DNA of 64,000 nt from positions 36,890,001 through 36,954,000 of the forward strand of contig OZ038526.1 of NCBI GenBank assembly GCA_964036665.1. The letters run 5' to 3'. Positions 35,203 through 46,509 of this stretch are shown here, one piece after another. Origin of the DNA: Gordius sp. MW1. Taxonomy: Eukaryota > Nematomorpha > Gordioida > Gordea > Gordiidae. How positions within the stretch are numbered: position 1 is the first letter of the stretch; each line of letters begins with the position of its first letter. The position numbers and the translations under genes are program-made. The notes under the pieces are model-generated. The model did not search any database. It was not told the origin of the DNA and saw only the letters and a list, made by a program, of their open reading frames with translations.

Positions 35203-36713
35203 ACACAGATTTTGACTTTGTGATTCCATCCTGCAATCGGACCAATAATCCTGGTAGAGAATTTTGCGCTGATCACAAATATGTTTTTAGTTTTTTTCCA
35301 AAACCTCCAGTTTTTTAGATAAATGAAGTTAAAGGTGTAAAAAATGGCTCTTTTAAGGTATTTTGAAGTTAAATACCAACGCCATTTTAAATTTATATTA
35401 AAAAATTAGTGTTTTTGTGTAGATTTAAATCTCGTCTCCCCTTGTATTAATTTTTTTTTATTTCACCTCTATATTTAAATTTATAGGCGTTTACGTGAAC
35501 CCCTTCCCCTTATCAAAATTCGTCCCACTATGTCTGGAAAAAGGAGTACATTAGAGTTCATACTGCGTACACGATGTTTACTAACACATATCTCTTTCCC
35601 TTCACCTCCTCTCCTCTCTTTCTCCTCCACTCCCGCCCCCTTCATGTGTGCTTGGATTAGAGGTGTGCACGCCGCACGGATCAATCCGATCCGTCCGAAC
35701 TAGGATCGGATTGGATCAACATTTTAATTTTGGAAGTCGGATCGGATCGGATGAACATTTTATTTTAGTCGGATCGGATTTTCAAATTTAAAATAAACAA
35801 TAATAAGTTCAAATTAATTAAATTAATAATTTTTAGTATACTTAATTATCTTTGCATTGTTTTTTTAATTTACCGTTTTTGATGCCCAATACCACCTCTC
35901 ACCTTACTTACCCTAATATATTTATCAGTATTTCCCTAGCTAGACTTTCTTGTTTGGCGAGAAAGGAGCTAGTGTCAATGATAAATCAGTATCTCCCGTT
36001 TCCTTTTTAGCACACGCATCTCTTTCTATCTCAACTCAACTCCGAAAATCATCAATCATAATCTCCCCTTTCCTTAAAGCACACGCGTAGCTCCTTTCCC
36101 CGAATTAAACCAGAAAATTTAGATTCTTTATTATTTTTATATAATAATATGGAATTAGTCAAATAAAATTTTATATTTATTTCAGGTCTATTAAAATTGC
36201 TATACCTTATTTTTATGTATTTTGAATTTAATCATCAATAAAAAGTTCTGTTCGTAAAATTTTAATTTAAAAATTTCGAAACGGATCGGATCGTATTTAG
36301 ATTTTAAAAAACTCGGATCGGATTTAGATTTTAAAAAACTCGGATCGGATCGGATGGATATAAAATTTTTCAAAAACCCCTCGGATCGGATCAAAAAAAT
36401 TGATCCGTGCAGACCTCTAGCTTGGATAGATATGGGGGGGGGGGGAGTGGAAGAGGTGAAATAAAAAAAATAAATTAATACAAGTGGAGATGAGGCTTAA
36501 ATCTACACAAAAACACTAATTTTTTCAATATAAATTTAAAATGGCGTTGGTATTTAACTTCAAAATACCTTAAAAAGGCCATTTTTTACACCTTTAACCT
36601 CATTTATTTAAAAAAATTGGAGGTTTTGGAAAAAACTAAAAACATATTTGTGATCAGCGCAAAATTCTCTATCAGGATTATTGGTTGCAGGATGGTTTTT
36701 TGTAGACCTGTGT
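35203..36713. mobile_element. Foldback element copy 2, carrying a nested hAT MITE
   Basis: The ends ACACAGATTTTGACTTTG and its partner TTTTTGTAGACCTGTGT match those of 4236-5123, as do GAATTTTGCGCTGAT and CCAAAACCTCC near each end. The left arm runs to 35657 and the right arm from 36420. The right arm lacks some 170 bp near the centre that the left arm retains. A 762-bp element is inserted at the centre. Confidence 0.75.
35658..36419. mobile_element. hAT MITE with GGATCGGAT iterons, nested
   Basis: TAGAGGTGTGCACG at the left and GCAGACCTCTA at the right, with an exact 8-bp target duplication GCTTGGAT on both sides (35650-35657, 36420-36427). Just inside both ends are arrays of GGATCGGAT / ATCCGATCC. 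The centre is AT-rich and non-coding. The organisation, with short TIRs and G-rich iterons inside each end, parallels 314-1392 with a different iteron. Confidence 0.85.
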
Positions 36714-37795
36714 TATTTAACGTTTGCAATAAGATTTTCTGAATAAGTGCACCGTTTTATTTTTTTAAGGCTGAAAATTAAAACCAGACAATTATATTTA
36801 AATTAAATAGATTTTACATAAAAGTCCCAATAATATTTGACATAAATGGCTATGCAGCTGCAAATGCTAGTAGTGAAAGTTAAACAGCGGGTCCCATACT
36901 GGAAAAAATCCGTTTAAACTGATTCAACTATAAATAAATGTTTGAATATTGACAAAAAATAGCATATAAAAAGAACCAAAATATAAATAAATTTTTGGAA
37001 CAAGTTAAAGTTGGGCCCGGGCATTGCAAGAAATTAGGGGGCCAGCTCTAAGCTATTATATGATCTTAGAGGGCCTAGTTTTTAATTTTTGCGCCAATTA
37101 AGCCTCATAAGGGCCGTGCTATCTCTAGTTCAAACATTGAGTCTGGTTGGCATATTTAGAAATATTAAAAAGAGCTCATTGCATGCGTCCTTTAAAGAAA
37201 GACCAGACGCGGAATTGGGTCGCAAAATTTAAATAATGTAATTGATAATTCCTCTTCAGTACAAATATTAATGCATTTTTTCTCAAAAATCCATCATTGT
37301 TATTAAATGATATAATTTTAATTAATTTTTGTTTAATTGAATTTTTTGATGCAAAGTTAAGCCCCCTCCTCTTGAGCGATCTTGCCTGATGTAAACAATC
37401 TTCATAAATTTTTGTTTAATAGTATTACACAAAAATTTTTGAAATCTCGCCCTCTTTAGGCAATCCTGCCCAGGCCATTGCTACATTTTAAATATAGAGG
37501 TTTAATGTTAGAGGTTTGGGTTTTAGGAGTTAAAAGCTCTGAAATTATAATAATTGAAAGGGAGAGAACCTTAAGCCTACGTAAATCTGGGGAAATACGT
37601 TTTCATAAGTAACAAGATATGCCTAACAGAAATGTGGGTTAACCAAGCTTATTTGTATTATTTATGTTAGTTAAAACAAACCTTTTCTTCACACACATTT
37701 TTTAATAAACCTAACAATATGGTTTCCTAGTATTTCGCAACTTTTTCGCCCATGGCATTATCTCATATATCAATTATTATTATATGTTAACGCTT
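36714..37795. other. Gene-less interval
   Basis: No exon or element border recognised. Confidence 0.35.
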
Positions 37796-37803
37796 GCAAC
37801 GAA

Positions 37804-37963
37804 CAAGGGCCAGGGGGGGCCCTAAATGCCAAAAAAAAAATTATACAAAAACCCTTAAAAATTTTATGTTTCCCCTCCCCCCCCCCCCCCCCCCATAATT
37901 GAACTTAAACAATTTTCGCCCCCCCCTCCCCCTTATCCAAAACCTGGCTATGCTACGCCCATG
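37804..37963. mobile_element. Degenerate CATGGGCGTA-type MITE
   Basis: The right end CCTGGCTATGCTACGCCCATG matches the 39.4 and 50.9 kb elements; the left end CAAGGGCCAGGGGG is decayed. The flanks GCAACGAA and GCAACGTA agree at 7 of 8 positions. Confidence 0.5.
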
Positions 37964-38320
37964 GCAACGTATCATTTATAAGGAAAAGGACGGGCTTTAA
38001 TTGAGCGAGGTCTTACCCCTTCCATAATATATCTGCTTAATAATTAAGCCTTGTCATCCAGCAAGTTTGCAATGCTTTCTGCTACAGCAATAAATGGCCT
38101 AAATCTTAAGTGGGCCTTACTTGTATGTGTATCGCCCTATTCCCCTTTTTAACACAACAATAAATCATTTGTAGCCGATGTGCCTAAACTAAAGATACAA
38201 AGCCCTCTTCTTGAGTTATTGATATTTTAATCTGTTTAGTCGTTTCGTGTTGGGGCACTTTTGGTAAACAAGCTTTGGCATTTTAAAGAGTTGAAAGAAA
38301 TTGTCCGTCGTTAAATACAT

Positions 38321-38571
38321 CTTGGGTTCAAAATGTCACAGTCCAAAATGTCACACGAATATCACGAAAAATTAAATCTCAAATGGGGAGGGAATTTGAT
38401 GTACATCTAATCCTAACCCAACCCCTAACCTAAAACGCTGACCTAAAACACTACCCAATGGAAATTATGCGCTTGCGCAATGAGTAATTGCGAATCTCAC
38501 GATCGTGAGATTCGCGAATCTCACGATGTGGCTTTGTTACATTTTGGACTGTGACATTTTGAAACGATACC
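38321..38571. mobile_element. MITE with TTCAAAATGTCACAGTCC ends, copy 2
   Basis: 251 bp with inverted ends (left TTCAAAATGTCACAGTCC, right GGACTGTGACATTTTGAA), bracketed by GTTAAATACAT on both sides (38310-38320 and 38572-38582). A 9-11 bp duplication would fit a Mutator-like origin, which is inference. It contains a GAATCTCACGATCGTGAGATTC palindrome and GCGCTTGCGCAATGA. Confidence 0.7.
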
Positions 38572-39230
38572 GTTAAATACATACCTTAAATAGTGAGATT
38601 CGTGGCCACTTCATCCGGTGATCTTATAACAGATTAGTTAATATTTAACCCGTTTTATTTACTACTACTACTCTTTTCAAATTTCCTTATATTTTACAAA
38701 AAAACGTTTATTAAAAAAATTGGTTATCATCTTATCGTTAAAAATAATTACCATCAATTTCTTAAATAAGGACTTCATTATATTCATTCAAAAACATTAA
38801 TCGTGTTTAAATTTTAAATCCGAAACCCATTGAACCTAGCCTAGAGGGCAATAATAATATTTAGGGTGAGGCAGCTCTAATAAATAGGGCATGGCTGAGT
38901 GGACACTTAGGGTTTGGGCGGACACCTTAATTATATAAATTAGCCAATGCAGGTTCAGACCTGACCTCTGATTTCAAACTACACAATTTTGTAAGTTTGG
39001 TAAAAGATTACAATTTTTAATATTAGGCTTATCTATGTCACAGGTAATTTTCTAGGGATGCAAACATCACTTTGCCATCTGTAATGTTTAATTAAATTAA
39101 AACACCATCATATCATCTACAGTATAAAACAATTTTCATTTTATAGCGTCATTTTATCATTGTTAAAAAGGAATGGATATATTGCCGCCACCAATTACTC
39201 AAATCTTGGTGCAAAGTGTGTTGTAAAAAG

Positions 39231-39375
39231 GGCTGGATTTTTTTGGTCTGGTTTTACCAAGAAAGGTCAACTCTGGTCTAATTTTTAAATTGTGACCAAG
39301 CCTGGAGGTCAACTAAAAGGATCAGACCAAAAACCTTTAATCTGTTTATGTTTAGTCAACTTAGAACAAAAGGTA
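39231..39375. mobile_element. Diverged GGCTGG-type MITE
   Basis: GGCTGGATTTTTTTGGTCTG, then AGGTCAACTCTGGTC and TTTAGTCAACTTAGAAC follow the order of 22717-22894. The right end is degenerate. The 111-codon frame crossing this and the next element is not a gene. Confidence 0.5.
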
Positions 39376-39432
39376 GATCCAACAAACCCTTACACTAGTG
39401 CTACGGGCTATAAAAAAAGTAAGCAGCCAAAG

Positions 39433-39762
39433 CATGGGCGTAGCCGGGGGGGGGGCAGCCGGCCAAAGTGTATATCGCATTTTTTTCTATATTATAATTA
39501 TAGGCTATTTGGCCGTCTGACCAATGGAAAAAATGACCAATGGCCAAGGTCTGATTGGAAATTTTTTTCGTTTTTAAATGTCTTGTTTAAATTATACATA
39601 TGCACATGTAAAATTATTTCAAAATAATTGGCAAGGCAAAAAAAAAATTCAATGCAAAAACATCTAAAATTAAAAATAAACTTATGTTTTGCCCCTCTCT
39701 AATTGAACTTTTTAACGTTTTGCCCCCCCCCCCAATCAAAAACCTGGCTATGCCCGCCCATG
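39433..39762. mobile_element. CATGGGCGTA-type MITE with 8-bp target duplication
   Basis: CATGGGCGTAGCCGG at the left and CCTGGCTATGCCCGCCCATG at the right, flanked by AGCCAAAG on both sides (39425-39432, 39763-39770), so hAT-like. The interior contains part of the dispersed hairpin repeat (about 39505-39615, minus orientation), which is a nested insertion. Confidence 0.75.
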
Positions 39763-40389
39763 AGCCAAAGAATATAAATACTTAACTGTTTTACATAAAT
39801 TTAAATCTTTTAATTTTGTATTCAATTACCTGTAAAAAATAGATGGGTAAATTTTGCATTAAAATAGATATGATATTGATACAAAATATGGCAACTTAAT
39901 TTTAACACATACATAGTTTACATTATAATATGGTAAGCAAAATATCTACTATAACAAAATATAGTATTAAAAACCTTATTCTATAAATAAATTAATAATT
40001 CCTAAAGCATAAATGTATTTAACAAATCTACTTTATCAACAAATATTTAGATTTCACAGTTGGTGTATACAAAACAAATTATTCTTATAAAAGTATTTTT
40101 GAGCATATAAATTTAAGCATAGAATCTTTATATTATGCAAATTAAAAAAATAGAAAATTACTGTTCATGCACATTTATATATTCTATTCTTTAAAATTTT
40201 GGAATTACAAATTATGGAATTTGAAACTTATTATCAAAATTTAAAAAAAATGAAGAACAATCAACGTAAATCAAAAGCTTGAGAGGTTTTTAACATTTAC
40301 TTTAAAGTAAATGAAAATATACATATTATATAAAGAGTCTTTCTAATGAAAATATTATTACAATAATAAAAATGCTCCTTTAACCTATT

Positions 40390-41088
40390 TTACATTGGCA
40401 TCATATTAAATTGTTTATTATCCATTTCTGAATTTGGAGGAACTGAATTTGACATGCTAGTCATAACATTTGAGTTTGGTCCTATATTAATTTAATTAAA
40501 TAAATAGAAATAAATGAAAAAATAAGATGCCTGATGGAGGAACCATTGGTGGCATCATACCAGGGGGAGGGCCCATCATTGGTGGCATGCCCTTTAAAAC
40601 AAAAAATTAATAAATAAAAATATATTTTTTCACATTAATTTCACAAATAGAGTGACTTACTGGGGGCATTCCATGCATGGGCATCCCAGGTAGTGGCATA
40701 CATGGTGGCATTCCCATTGGAGGTGGCATCATCATATTTGGAGGAGGTCCCATTATCCCAAACATTGCTGGGGGAAGAGGGCAACTAAGTCTACCGGCCT
40801 TAAATGCGGCAGCTTTATAAAAATAAATAGTCAAAAACTATAAGCTCTTCTATTATTAATTGAAATATAAAAGCAGTCGTTCTTACTTGTAGAGTCGATC
40901 AACTTTTGAGCTTGTTCTTCCATCCAACGTTGATAATATAACCGTACATTTTCTTTGTGCTTTCTTCCAGTACAATGAGTTTTTCTTACTGATGGCTAGA
41001 TTTATTCCATTAAATTTAATAAATATGGAAATCTTACAGAATCATGAGTCAAAAATGTATCGCAATAATCGCAATAATATTTAGGCAT
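40390..41088 (-). CDS. SNRPC: U1 small nuclear ribonucleoprotein C, 5 exons
   Basis: U1-C binds the U1 snRNA/5' splice-site duplex in the spliceosome (family knowledge). Exons on the minus strand: 41088-41038, 40995-40887, 40812-40661, 40591-40531, 40481-40390, total 465 nt and 154 residues (human 159). The N-terminus [17 protein letters not shown] is followed by [17 protein letters not shown], giving the U1-type C2H2 zinc finger (C6, C9, H24, H30 spacing), then [15 protein letters not shown]. The rest is the Pro/Met/Gly-rich tail typical of the family, for example [14 protein letters not shown]. Introns 1-3 are GT-AG (42, 74, 69 bp). The last intron (40482-40530) would be GC-AG, since the donor reads CAG|GCATCT. 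Without that splice the frame ends about 14 codons later. Exons 1-3 are certain; exon 5 is inferred from phase and Pro/Met/Asn composition. Confidence 0.93.
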
Positions 41089-41353
41089 TTCAAAATAAAC
41101 GAACAACTATTTGGTACAATTTAACTCGGGTACTTTGACCTTATATATTGGTGGCAAACATTTTATGGTATTTTAATCAAAATAAGTTGCTCTAAATCTC
41201 CATAACTAAAATAATCGCAATCAACAGAATGGCATTATTCAGATAGAATCCACATTCCAGTCAACATACTTTGGGGTTGATTAAATTTTCAAGTAATTAA
41301 TTTCCTAAATGTGTATATTTTTTTGAATGCAAATATCAAAAAATAAAGGTAAG

Positions 41354-41528
41354 TGTAGAGAGGTAATTGAAGTGGAAGTGCCTCCGGGGATACGTTATTT
41401 ACCGTTGGGTTGCCAATCAATACCGTTAATTGTTGTAACTTATATATTCGTTTGAAATACACGATTAACTCACTTTCTATTTATGTATCCTTGCGTAACG
41501 TATATGAAATAATATTCCCAACCTAACA
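41354..41528 (+). repeat. 5' LTR, 175 bp
   Basis: TGTAGAGAGGTAATTGAAGT to CCCAACCTAACA. Compared with the 3' LTR it lacks an internal segment of about 245 bp but otherwise agrees closely. Confidence 0.88.
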
Positions 41529-41549
41529 GTGGCGACGTGAAACAGAAAC

Positions 41550-42016
41550 CTACGCGGAGATGCAGAAGTACAAAATAACTGACAACATCGACGCTTTTAT
41601 AACGCAATTTGAGATATTCCTAAGGAGCGGGAATAAGCACGAGACAGACTAACAAAAGCAGCGGTGCTACTAACCAGCCTCGAGGGGGAGGCGTTCCAAT
41701 TAATATTAGAGGACTATAGACCCCAAGATTTGACAGGAATTACATACGAAGAAATTAAAAATCGGCTAAGAATATTATTCCAAAGGAATTTATGCGCAAA
41801 GGTAAAGAGGTATGAATTTTCAAAGGTGCGACAAGGCCAGGGAGAGACGATAGACGCATACGCAAATAGACTCAAGGCTGGAGCTAACAGCTGCAACTTC
41901 GAGAACGAAGAATTGCAGAACAGAATTGTTGACCAATTCATTATAGAATTACGCAATAGATGCTTACAGGCAAGGCTGTTGGCAGAAAATGACATAAAAT
42001 GGGACCGCCTGTGAGA
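41550..42016 (+). pseudogene. Gypsy-like gag
   Basis: Readable from about 41550 (KYKITDNIDAFITQFEIF) with a frame break at about 41650, then LTSLEGEAFQLILEDYRPQ, EIKNRLRILFQRN, and FSKVRQGQGETIDAYANRLK to about 42014. This is the capsid-like retrotransposon gag fold; the YANRL region is typical of the gag domain (family knowledge). A nucleocapsid zinc knuckle is not evident. Confidence 0.7.
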
Positions 42017-42099
42017 GCTAGCGTTAACGGCCAAGACGATAAATGGGGGGCTAAGCACCTTGCAAGACGGGTGCGAAGAGGCGTGGAGCTAGTGGCGAG

Positions 42100-44900
42100 A
42101 CGAAAAGCGTGGCCTGGGCCGGTCCGGATTTCCAGGTTAAATTATGCTTTAGATTTGTTAACAGTAGATATATATATTAATAACGAGTTATTCCAATGCA
42201 TCTTCGGTAGGCGCCACGGTATCGATAATACCGGCGCGAAGATGGGCGAAGGAGATCCTACGCAACAATCCGTCCCGACGGTATACGCGTACGGCCACGA
42301 GGAAATAAAAATCGTACCCAAGGTGCAAGCCGATGTCCGAATGGGTGACACGATAAAACAGCTGTCGTTATTGTTAGCAGACGTAGCTGGGCCGCCGTTG
42401 TGCGGGATCGATTGGATCCAAGAATTCGAGCCCAAAATTTGGCGACGAATTTGTTGGAACTCGAGAGCTGCGGCGGAACGGTTCGCCGTCAATTACGTGG
42501 AAAGACCGAAGGATACCAAGTCCGCGATCCAGCACGTGATGAAGCAATGGAATGGACAGCTAAACTAATTCCCAAAAGCTGTCAAGAGAATAACGGTGGA
42601 ATTACCGTTAAAAGAGGGCATAGATCCCGTATTAATCCCGCACGAAGGGTGCCGATGGCGTAGAAGAAAGAAGTAGAAGAAGAGCTGAATAAATGGGTCA
42701 GAGGCGGGGTGATAGAATCGATCAATTTCTCAAGATGGGCCAGTCCAGTGGTACCCGTGAAAAAAAGCGATGGGACTCTTCGATTATTTATTGATTACCG
42801 GTTTACTATAAACAAATACGCTCAAGGATTGTTGTACCCCTTACCCAAAATCGACGATTTGCTAAATAAACTCAATAACGCGTGTTGTTTTACTAAGCTG
42901 GACCTAACTAAAGCATACCTACAGCTTGAATTAGGTCCAGAGACGAGCCAACGATTGACTATCTCCACTCACAAGAGCTTGTTTAAAGTTAACCGGATGC
43001 CTTTTGGCTTAAATTATGCCGCTGCTACTTTCCAAAAAACTATGGATCAGATATTAGGAGGCATGGAGGGAGTAGCGGTATGCATTGACGATATACCAAC
43101 TGCAGGGGAAACGGAAGAAATCCATAACGAGCGGTTACTCAAAGTACTAGAAACGTTACAAAAGTGGGTATTCGTGCCAAACATTTCCAAGAACATCTTG
43201 TGGGCTAAGGAAGTAACATTTTTGGGATACGTAATAAGTAACAAGGGGATTCAAATCAACGACAATAGGCCGAACTAGTCAAGCAGTGGAAAATTTTAAC
43301 AAACAAAAATGAAATAAAATCGTTCCTTGGGTTAACAGCATATTTTTCAAAGTTCATTTAGGACTACGCCGAAATCGTGTACCCGATTCAGAAACTCGTG
43401 GAAAAAAACGTGACGTACCACTGGGGTGGAGAACAACAAGGCGCATTTAAAGCCATCATGTCCGCGCTTACGAAAGCCCCCGTACTGGCATACTTTAATG
43501 GAGATTGGGAGACTGGCCTGATCGTAGACGCCTTTGGTACAGGGTTAGGGGCCATCTTACAGCAACGAGCACCAGGGGAGAGTTGAGTGGTGGCCAATGC
43601 TTCAAGAGCTTTAAACGATAGCGAAAGCCGGTATTCGACGATAGAACGAGAGGCGCTCGCGGTGGTTTATGGACTAAAAAAGTTCAATGAATATATACAA
43701 GGACTGAGCGCTACTATTATGACGGATCATAGACCGCTAGTTTATATATTTGATCAGAGCAAAAGGGGTAAGGAACAATGGTCACCACGTCTAACTAGGT
43801 GGGCGCTCATGGTATCAGGTTACACGACCAAGTTTGAGTGCAACAAGGGATACGAACGCGGCAGATTTCTTGTCCAGAAAACCGAACAAACACGCGTATC
43901 AGGTTAGCGAGTGCCAGAAGACTCGACAAATTCATTTATATCATTGGACGTAGTGAGACAACACACCTTGGATGATCCGGGGCTACGTCAGTTAAAAGAG
44001 TGGATTAGGGGTAAACAAAACACAATGGTCACTTATGGTCTAAAACGCTCCTACGGAAAACACCTGCCAAAGTTACATGAAGCAAAAAAAATAATACTTT
44101 ACAAAGGGCGACGAATATTAATTCCGGCTAGGTTAAGAGGAGCGGTACTCCAAAAACTACATAGGGGCCACGTGGGTATCAAGCGAATTCAAGAAATGGC
44201 GTGGCAGTATATATGGTGGCCTACTCTCGACGATGACTTATTGAGCATAGCGAAAGGGTGCCGGAATTGCAATTACACTGCCGCGGCGGCGAAGAAGGCA
44301 CCGTTGATAGAATGTCAACCTAGCCATAGACCGTGGGTTCAAGTACATATCGATATCATGGGTCTCAAGGGTAAGTCATACCTGATGATGGTGGACAATA
44401 GCTCGAAATGGTAGATGTGTTTAAATTAGAAGACACCACATCGACCACCATTATAAAAAAACTTGCCGAAACGTTTGCTAGATTTGGAAATCCACCATGG
44501 TTAATATCAGATAACGGCCCGCAATTCAAAGGGCAGAAATTAAGAACTTTTGCAAGATGAGAGGGACTAATCAGCGATGGACAGCCCCTTACCATCATGC
44601 GTCTAACGGTCAGGCAGAAAGATATGTACAATTAATTAAAGAACGATGTATGGGCACATGGAAGAAAGCACCACCGACACGTGGATCAATAAAGGAAACG
44701 GAAAATCCTGGATTGGACCACACTGGGACAAGAGAACGGGTAGCCGCAAAGGATATCATCAGAAAGGGAAGTGAAAACAAGTGCTCTAAGGGAACAAATG
44801 CAAAACCGGGGAACAAGTGCTACAAGAGAACAAATTCAAAACCAGTCAGACTAGAGTAGAACCTAGATACCCGCAGCGCAGTCGGAAACCGCCAGCATTC
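42100..44900 (+). pseudogene. Gypsy-like pol: protease, RT, RNase H, integrase, broken
   Basis: Protease-like part about 42140-42430, with VDIYINNELF, a DTGA-like site disturbed to DNTGA, and PPLCGIDWIQEF. RT in 42709-43278 carries SRWASPVVPVKKSDGTLR, IDYR, LDLTKAYLQLEL (motif A), MPFGLNYAAATFQ and CIDD in place of YxDD. RNase H about 43380-43900 has VDAFGTGLGAIL, REALAVVYGLKKF and TDHRPLVYIF. Integrase from about 44130 has an HRGHVGI...CRNC zinc site, HIDIMG and ISDNGPQFKG, then breaks. Stops near 43278, 43586, 43906, 44414 and 44560 separate the pieces, so no full polyprotein can be made. Confidence 0.88.
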
Positions 44901-44932
44901 CTTAAGGATTTTGTCTGTAAAAAGGGGGGAAC

Positions 44933-45354
44933 TGTAGAAAGGTAATTGGAGTGGAAGTGCCTCCGGGGATACGTTATTTACCGTTGTGTTGTCAATCAAA
45001 TTACCGTTAATTAGTTGTAACTTATAAATTCGTTTGATATACAAGATTTACTCACTTTCTATTTTTGTATCTATTAGAAATAATAATAGGAATAAAAATG
45101 TGATAATGATTTATTAAGGAGAAATAAAGTAAATTTTATTCGTATCTAAGGCCGGGGTGGGGAAACTAAGGAACAAAGGATAATTAGAAGGATAAGAATA
45201 AAAACATATGGTTATTACCAACTCGGATTTGGCTTACAATATTAAAATATATAATTATAGCAATAATATAATGTGTAGCAAAGGATATACAAATAAAAGT
45301 TATACTAAATTAAACTACGCGTAACGTATATGAAATAATATTCCCAACCTAACA
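44933..45354 (+). repeat. 3' LTR, 422 bp
   Basis: Begins TGTAGAAAGGTAATTGGAGT and ends CCCAACCTAACA. An extra segment of about 245 bp (about 45073-45318) lies between CTATTTTTGTATC and CGTAACGTATATG. It contains no inverted ends, so either it is an insertion here or the 5' LTR has a deletion. Confidence 0.85.
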
Positions 45355-45691
45355 GTAAGAATCGCGAAAATTGAGAAAAACGTGCTTAATGCGTCTTTTT
45401 GTAAACCTCTAATAGTCGTCGATATTTGGGAAGGGAGTATTATTTTTAAATCAGTTTCTGAAAGAACCTTTGGAGAACTAGCAAAAATTACTATAATTGA
45501 ACATATTATTAAAATATGATGCGTTTAGTGGCGTTGTTCAATTTATTAATTACCATATTAGATTAGAGGTTGTCAGAGTATTAAAAATCAAAAGGATAAA
45601 AGGGATAGAGGTTACTGTTGCAATTAAAAATAAGGTTTGCAACGCAACACTTGTTATGAGACACGGGATTGGAATGTGCCATGTGATATAA
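45355..45691 (+). other. Unrecognised open frames directly after the LTR retrotransposon
   Basis: Reading on from the 3' target duplication, one frame stays open for about 54 codons (with KPLIVVDIWEG and SERTFGELAKIT) to a stop near 45516. A second frame beginning at 45497 continues for 64 codons (ILLKYDAFSG to GMCHVI). Removing the retrotransposon would join this to an upstream open frame before 41354. It could be a decayed gene, an unseen spliced gene divergent from SNRPC, or chance. No family is recognised. Confidence 0.2.
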
Positions 45692-45745
45692 AACATGAGT
45701 CAATTAATGTGAAGTGGAGTGAAAAGTAGGGTGGGGTGAGAAGTA

Positions 45746-45910
45746 TGGACCTCCACGGGTGACCCGAAACCCGATCAGACGGGTAGGAGTTTGCGTTGAA
45801 AAAATTGAAATGTCTTCGGGGTTAAAAATTTGTTAAATGCTTTCAAGTCGGGTCGGGTTCGGATTCAAAATTTTAAAATGCTTTCGGGTCGCGAAAGTGT
45901 CGGATAAAAG
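45746..45910. mobile_element. Fragment of a CGGGT-iteron hAT-like element
   Basis: GGACCTCCACGGGTGACCCGAAACCCG followed by TTCGGG/GTCGGGTCGGGTTCGG units with AAAATTTT spacers, closely like the left end of 314-1392. A matching right end may lie near 46290 (CTCGGGCTTTTGGCCCTCG), but this is uncertain. Confidence 0.5.
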
Positions 45911-46509
45911 GTTATAACTTTACATTGCAAAATACACGGGACATATCATTTAAATTAATGCTATTATTTATAATATTTTTAATTAATAACATGCATAATT
46001 GAAAATCAATCCTTCACTTAATTAATTTCCTTTTGTTTATTAATCTAATTATTTAAATTTGAACGCAAAATTAAATTTGACTCGTGAAAGGTAAAATATA
46101 ACAACAAAATAATATTATTAAATTGTATTAAATAGGGTAATGGCTTTCATTATTAAAACTACATTAGTAAGTTTAAATTTATTAAATGGTTCATTTCCAA
46201 AACTATATATTTCAAATTAATTTTGACCCGTTATTGTAGATGCTATCATATATATACATCACTATAAAAAATCATTCAAATAAAACTCGGGCTTTTGGCC
46301 CTCGTGAGAAAGATGAAGGGGGGAGGGAGGTGCAGGAGGGAAGGGGGAACGATTCATCTATACTCCGTATAAACGTAGCATATTTGCTATGCAATTATGG
46401 GGGAGAAAAGTGGGAAGGGGCGAAAATGCCAATAGGGGGTATAAAATGCTAAATGATTAGTTAATTATTTATACAAATTTTTAAAAAGTTAAATTTTTGT
46501 AAAACCTGC

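Larger units (their letters stand above)
41354..45354 (+). mobile_element. Gypsy-like (Metaviridae) LTR retrotransposon, complete ends, inactive
   Basis: Flanked by a 5-bp target duplication GTAAG (41349-41353 and 45355-45359). It has 5' and 3' LTRs beginning TGTAG and ending TAACA, a primer-binding-site region TGGCGACGTGAAACAG two bases past the 5' LTR, and a polypurine tract AAAAAGGGGGGA before the 3' LTR. The gene order gag-protease-RT-RNase H-integrase is Gypsy-type. Several frameshifts and stops show that it is dead. It inserted about 265 bp upstream of the SNRPC start. Confidence 0.92.

Noticed and set aside
39292-39627. 111-codon plus-strand frame
   Set aside because: It runs across a MITE, its flank and another MITE with a hairpin repeat inside; there is no coherent protein.
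45073-45318. Extra block in the 3' LTR as a separate MITE
   Set aside because: No inverted ends or duplication found; a deletion in the 5' LTR explains it equally well, so I did not annotate a nested element.
41320-45400. Weak resemblance of a joined frame (KNKGKNREN) to the N-terminus of eIF1A
   Set aside because: Only a few Lys/Asn/Arg residues agree, the frame stops at once and downstream order does not match. Low-complexity coincidence.
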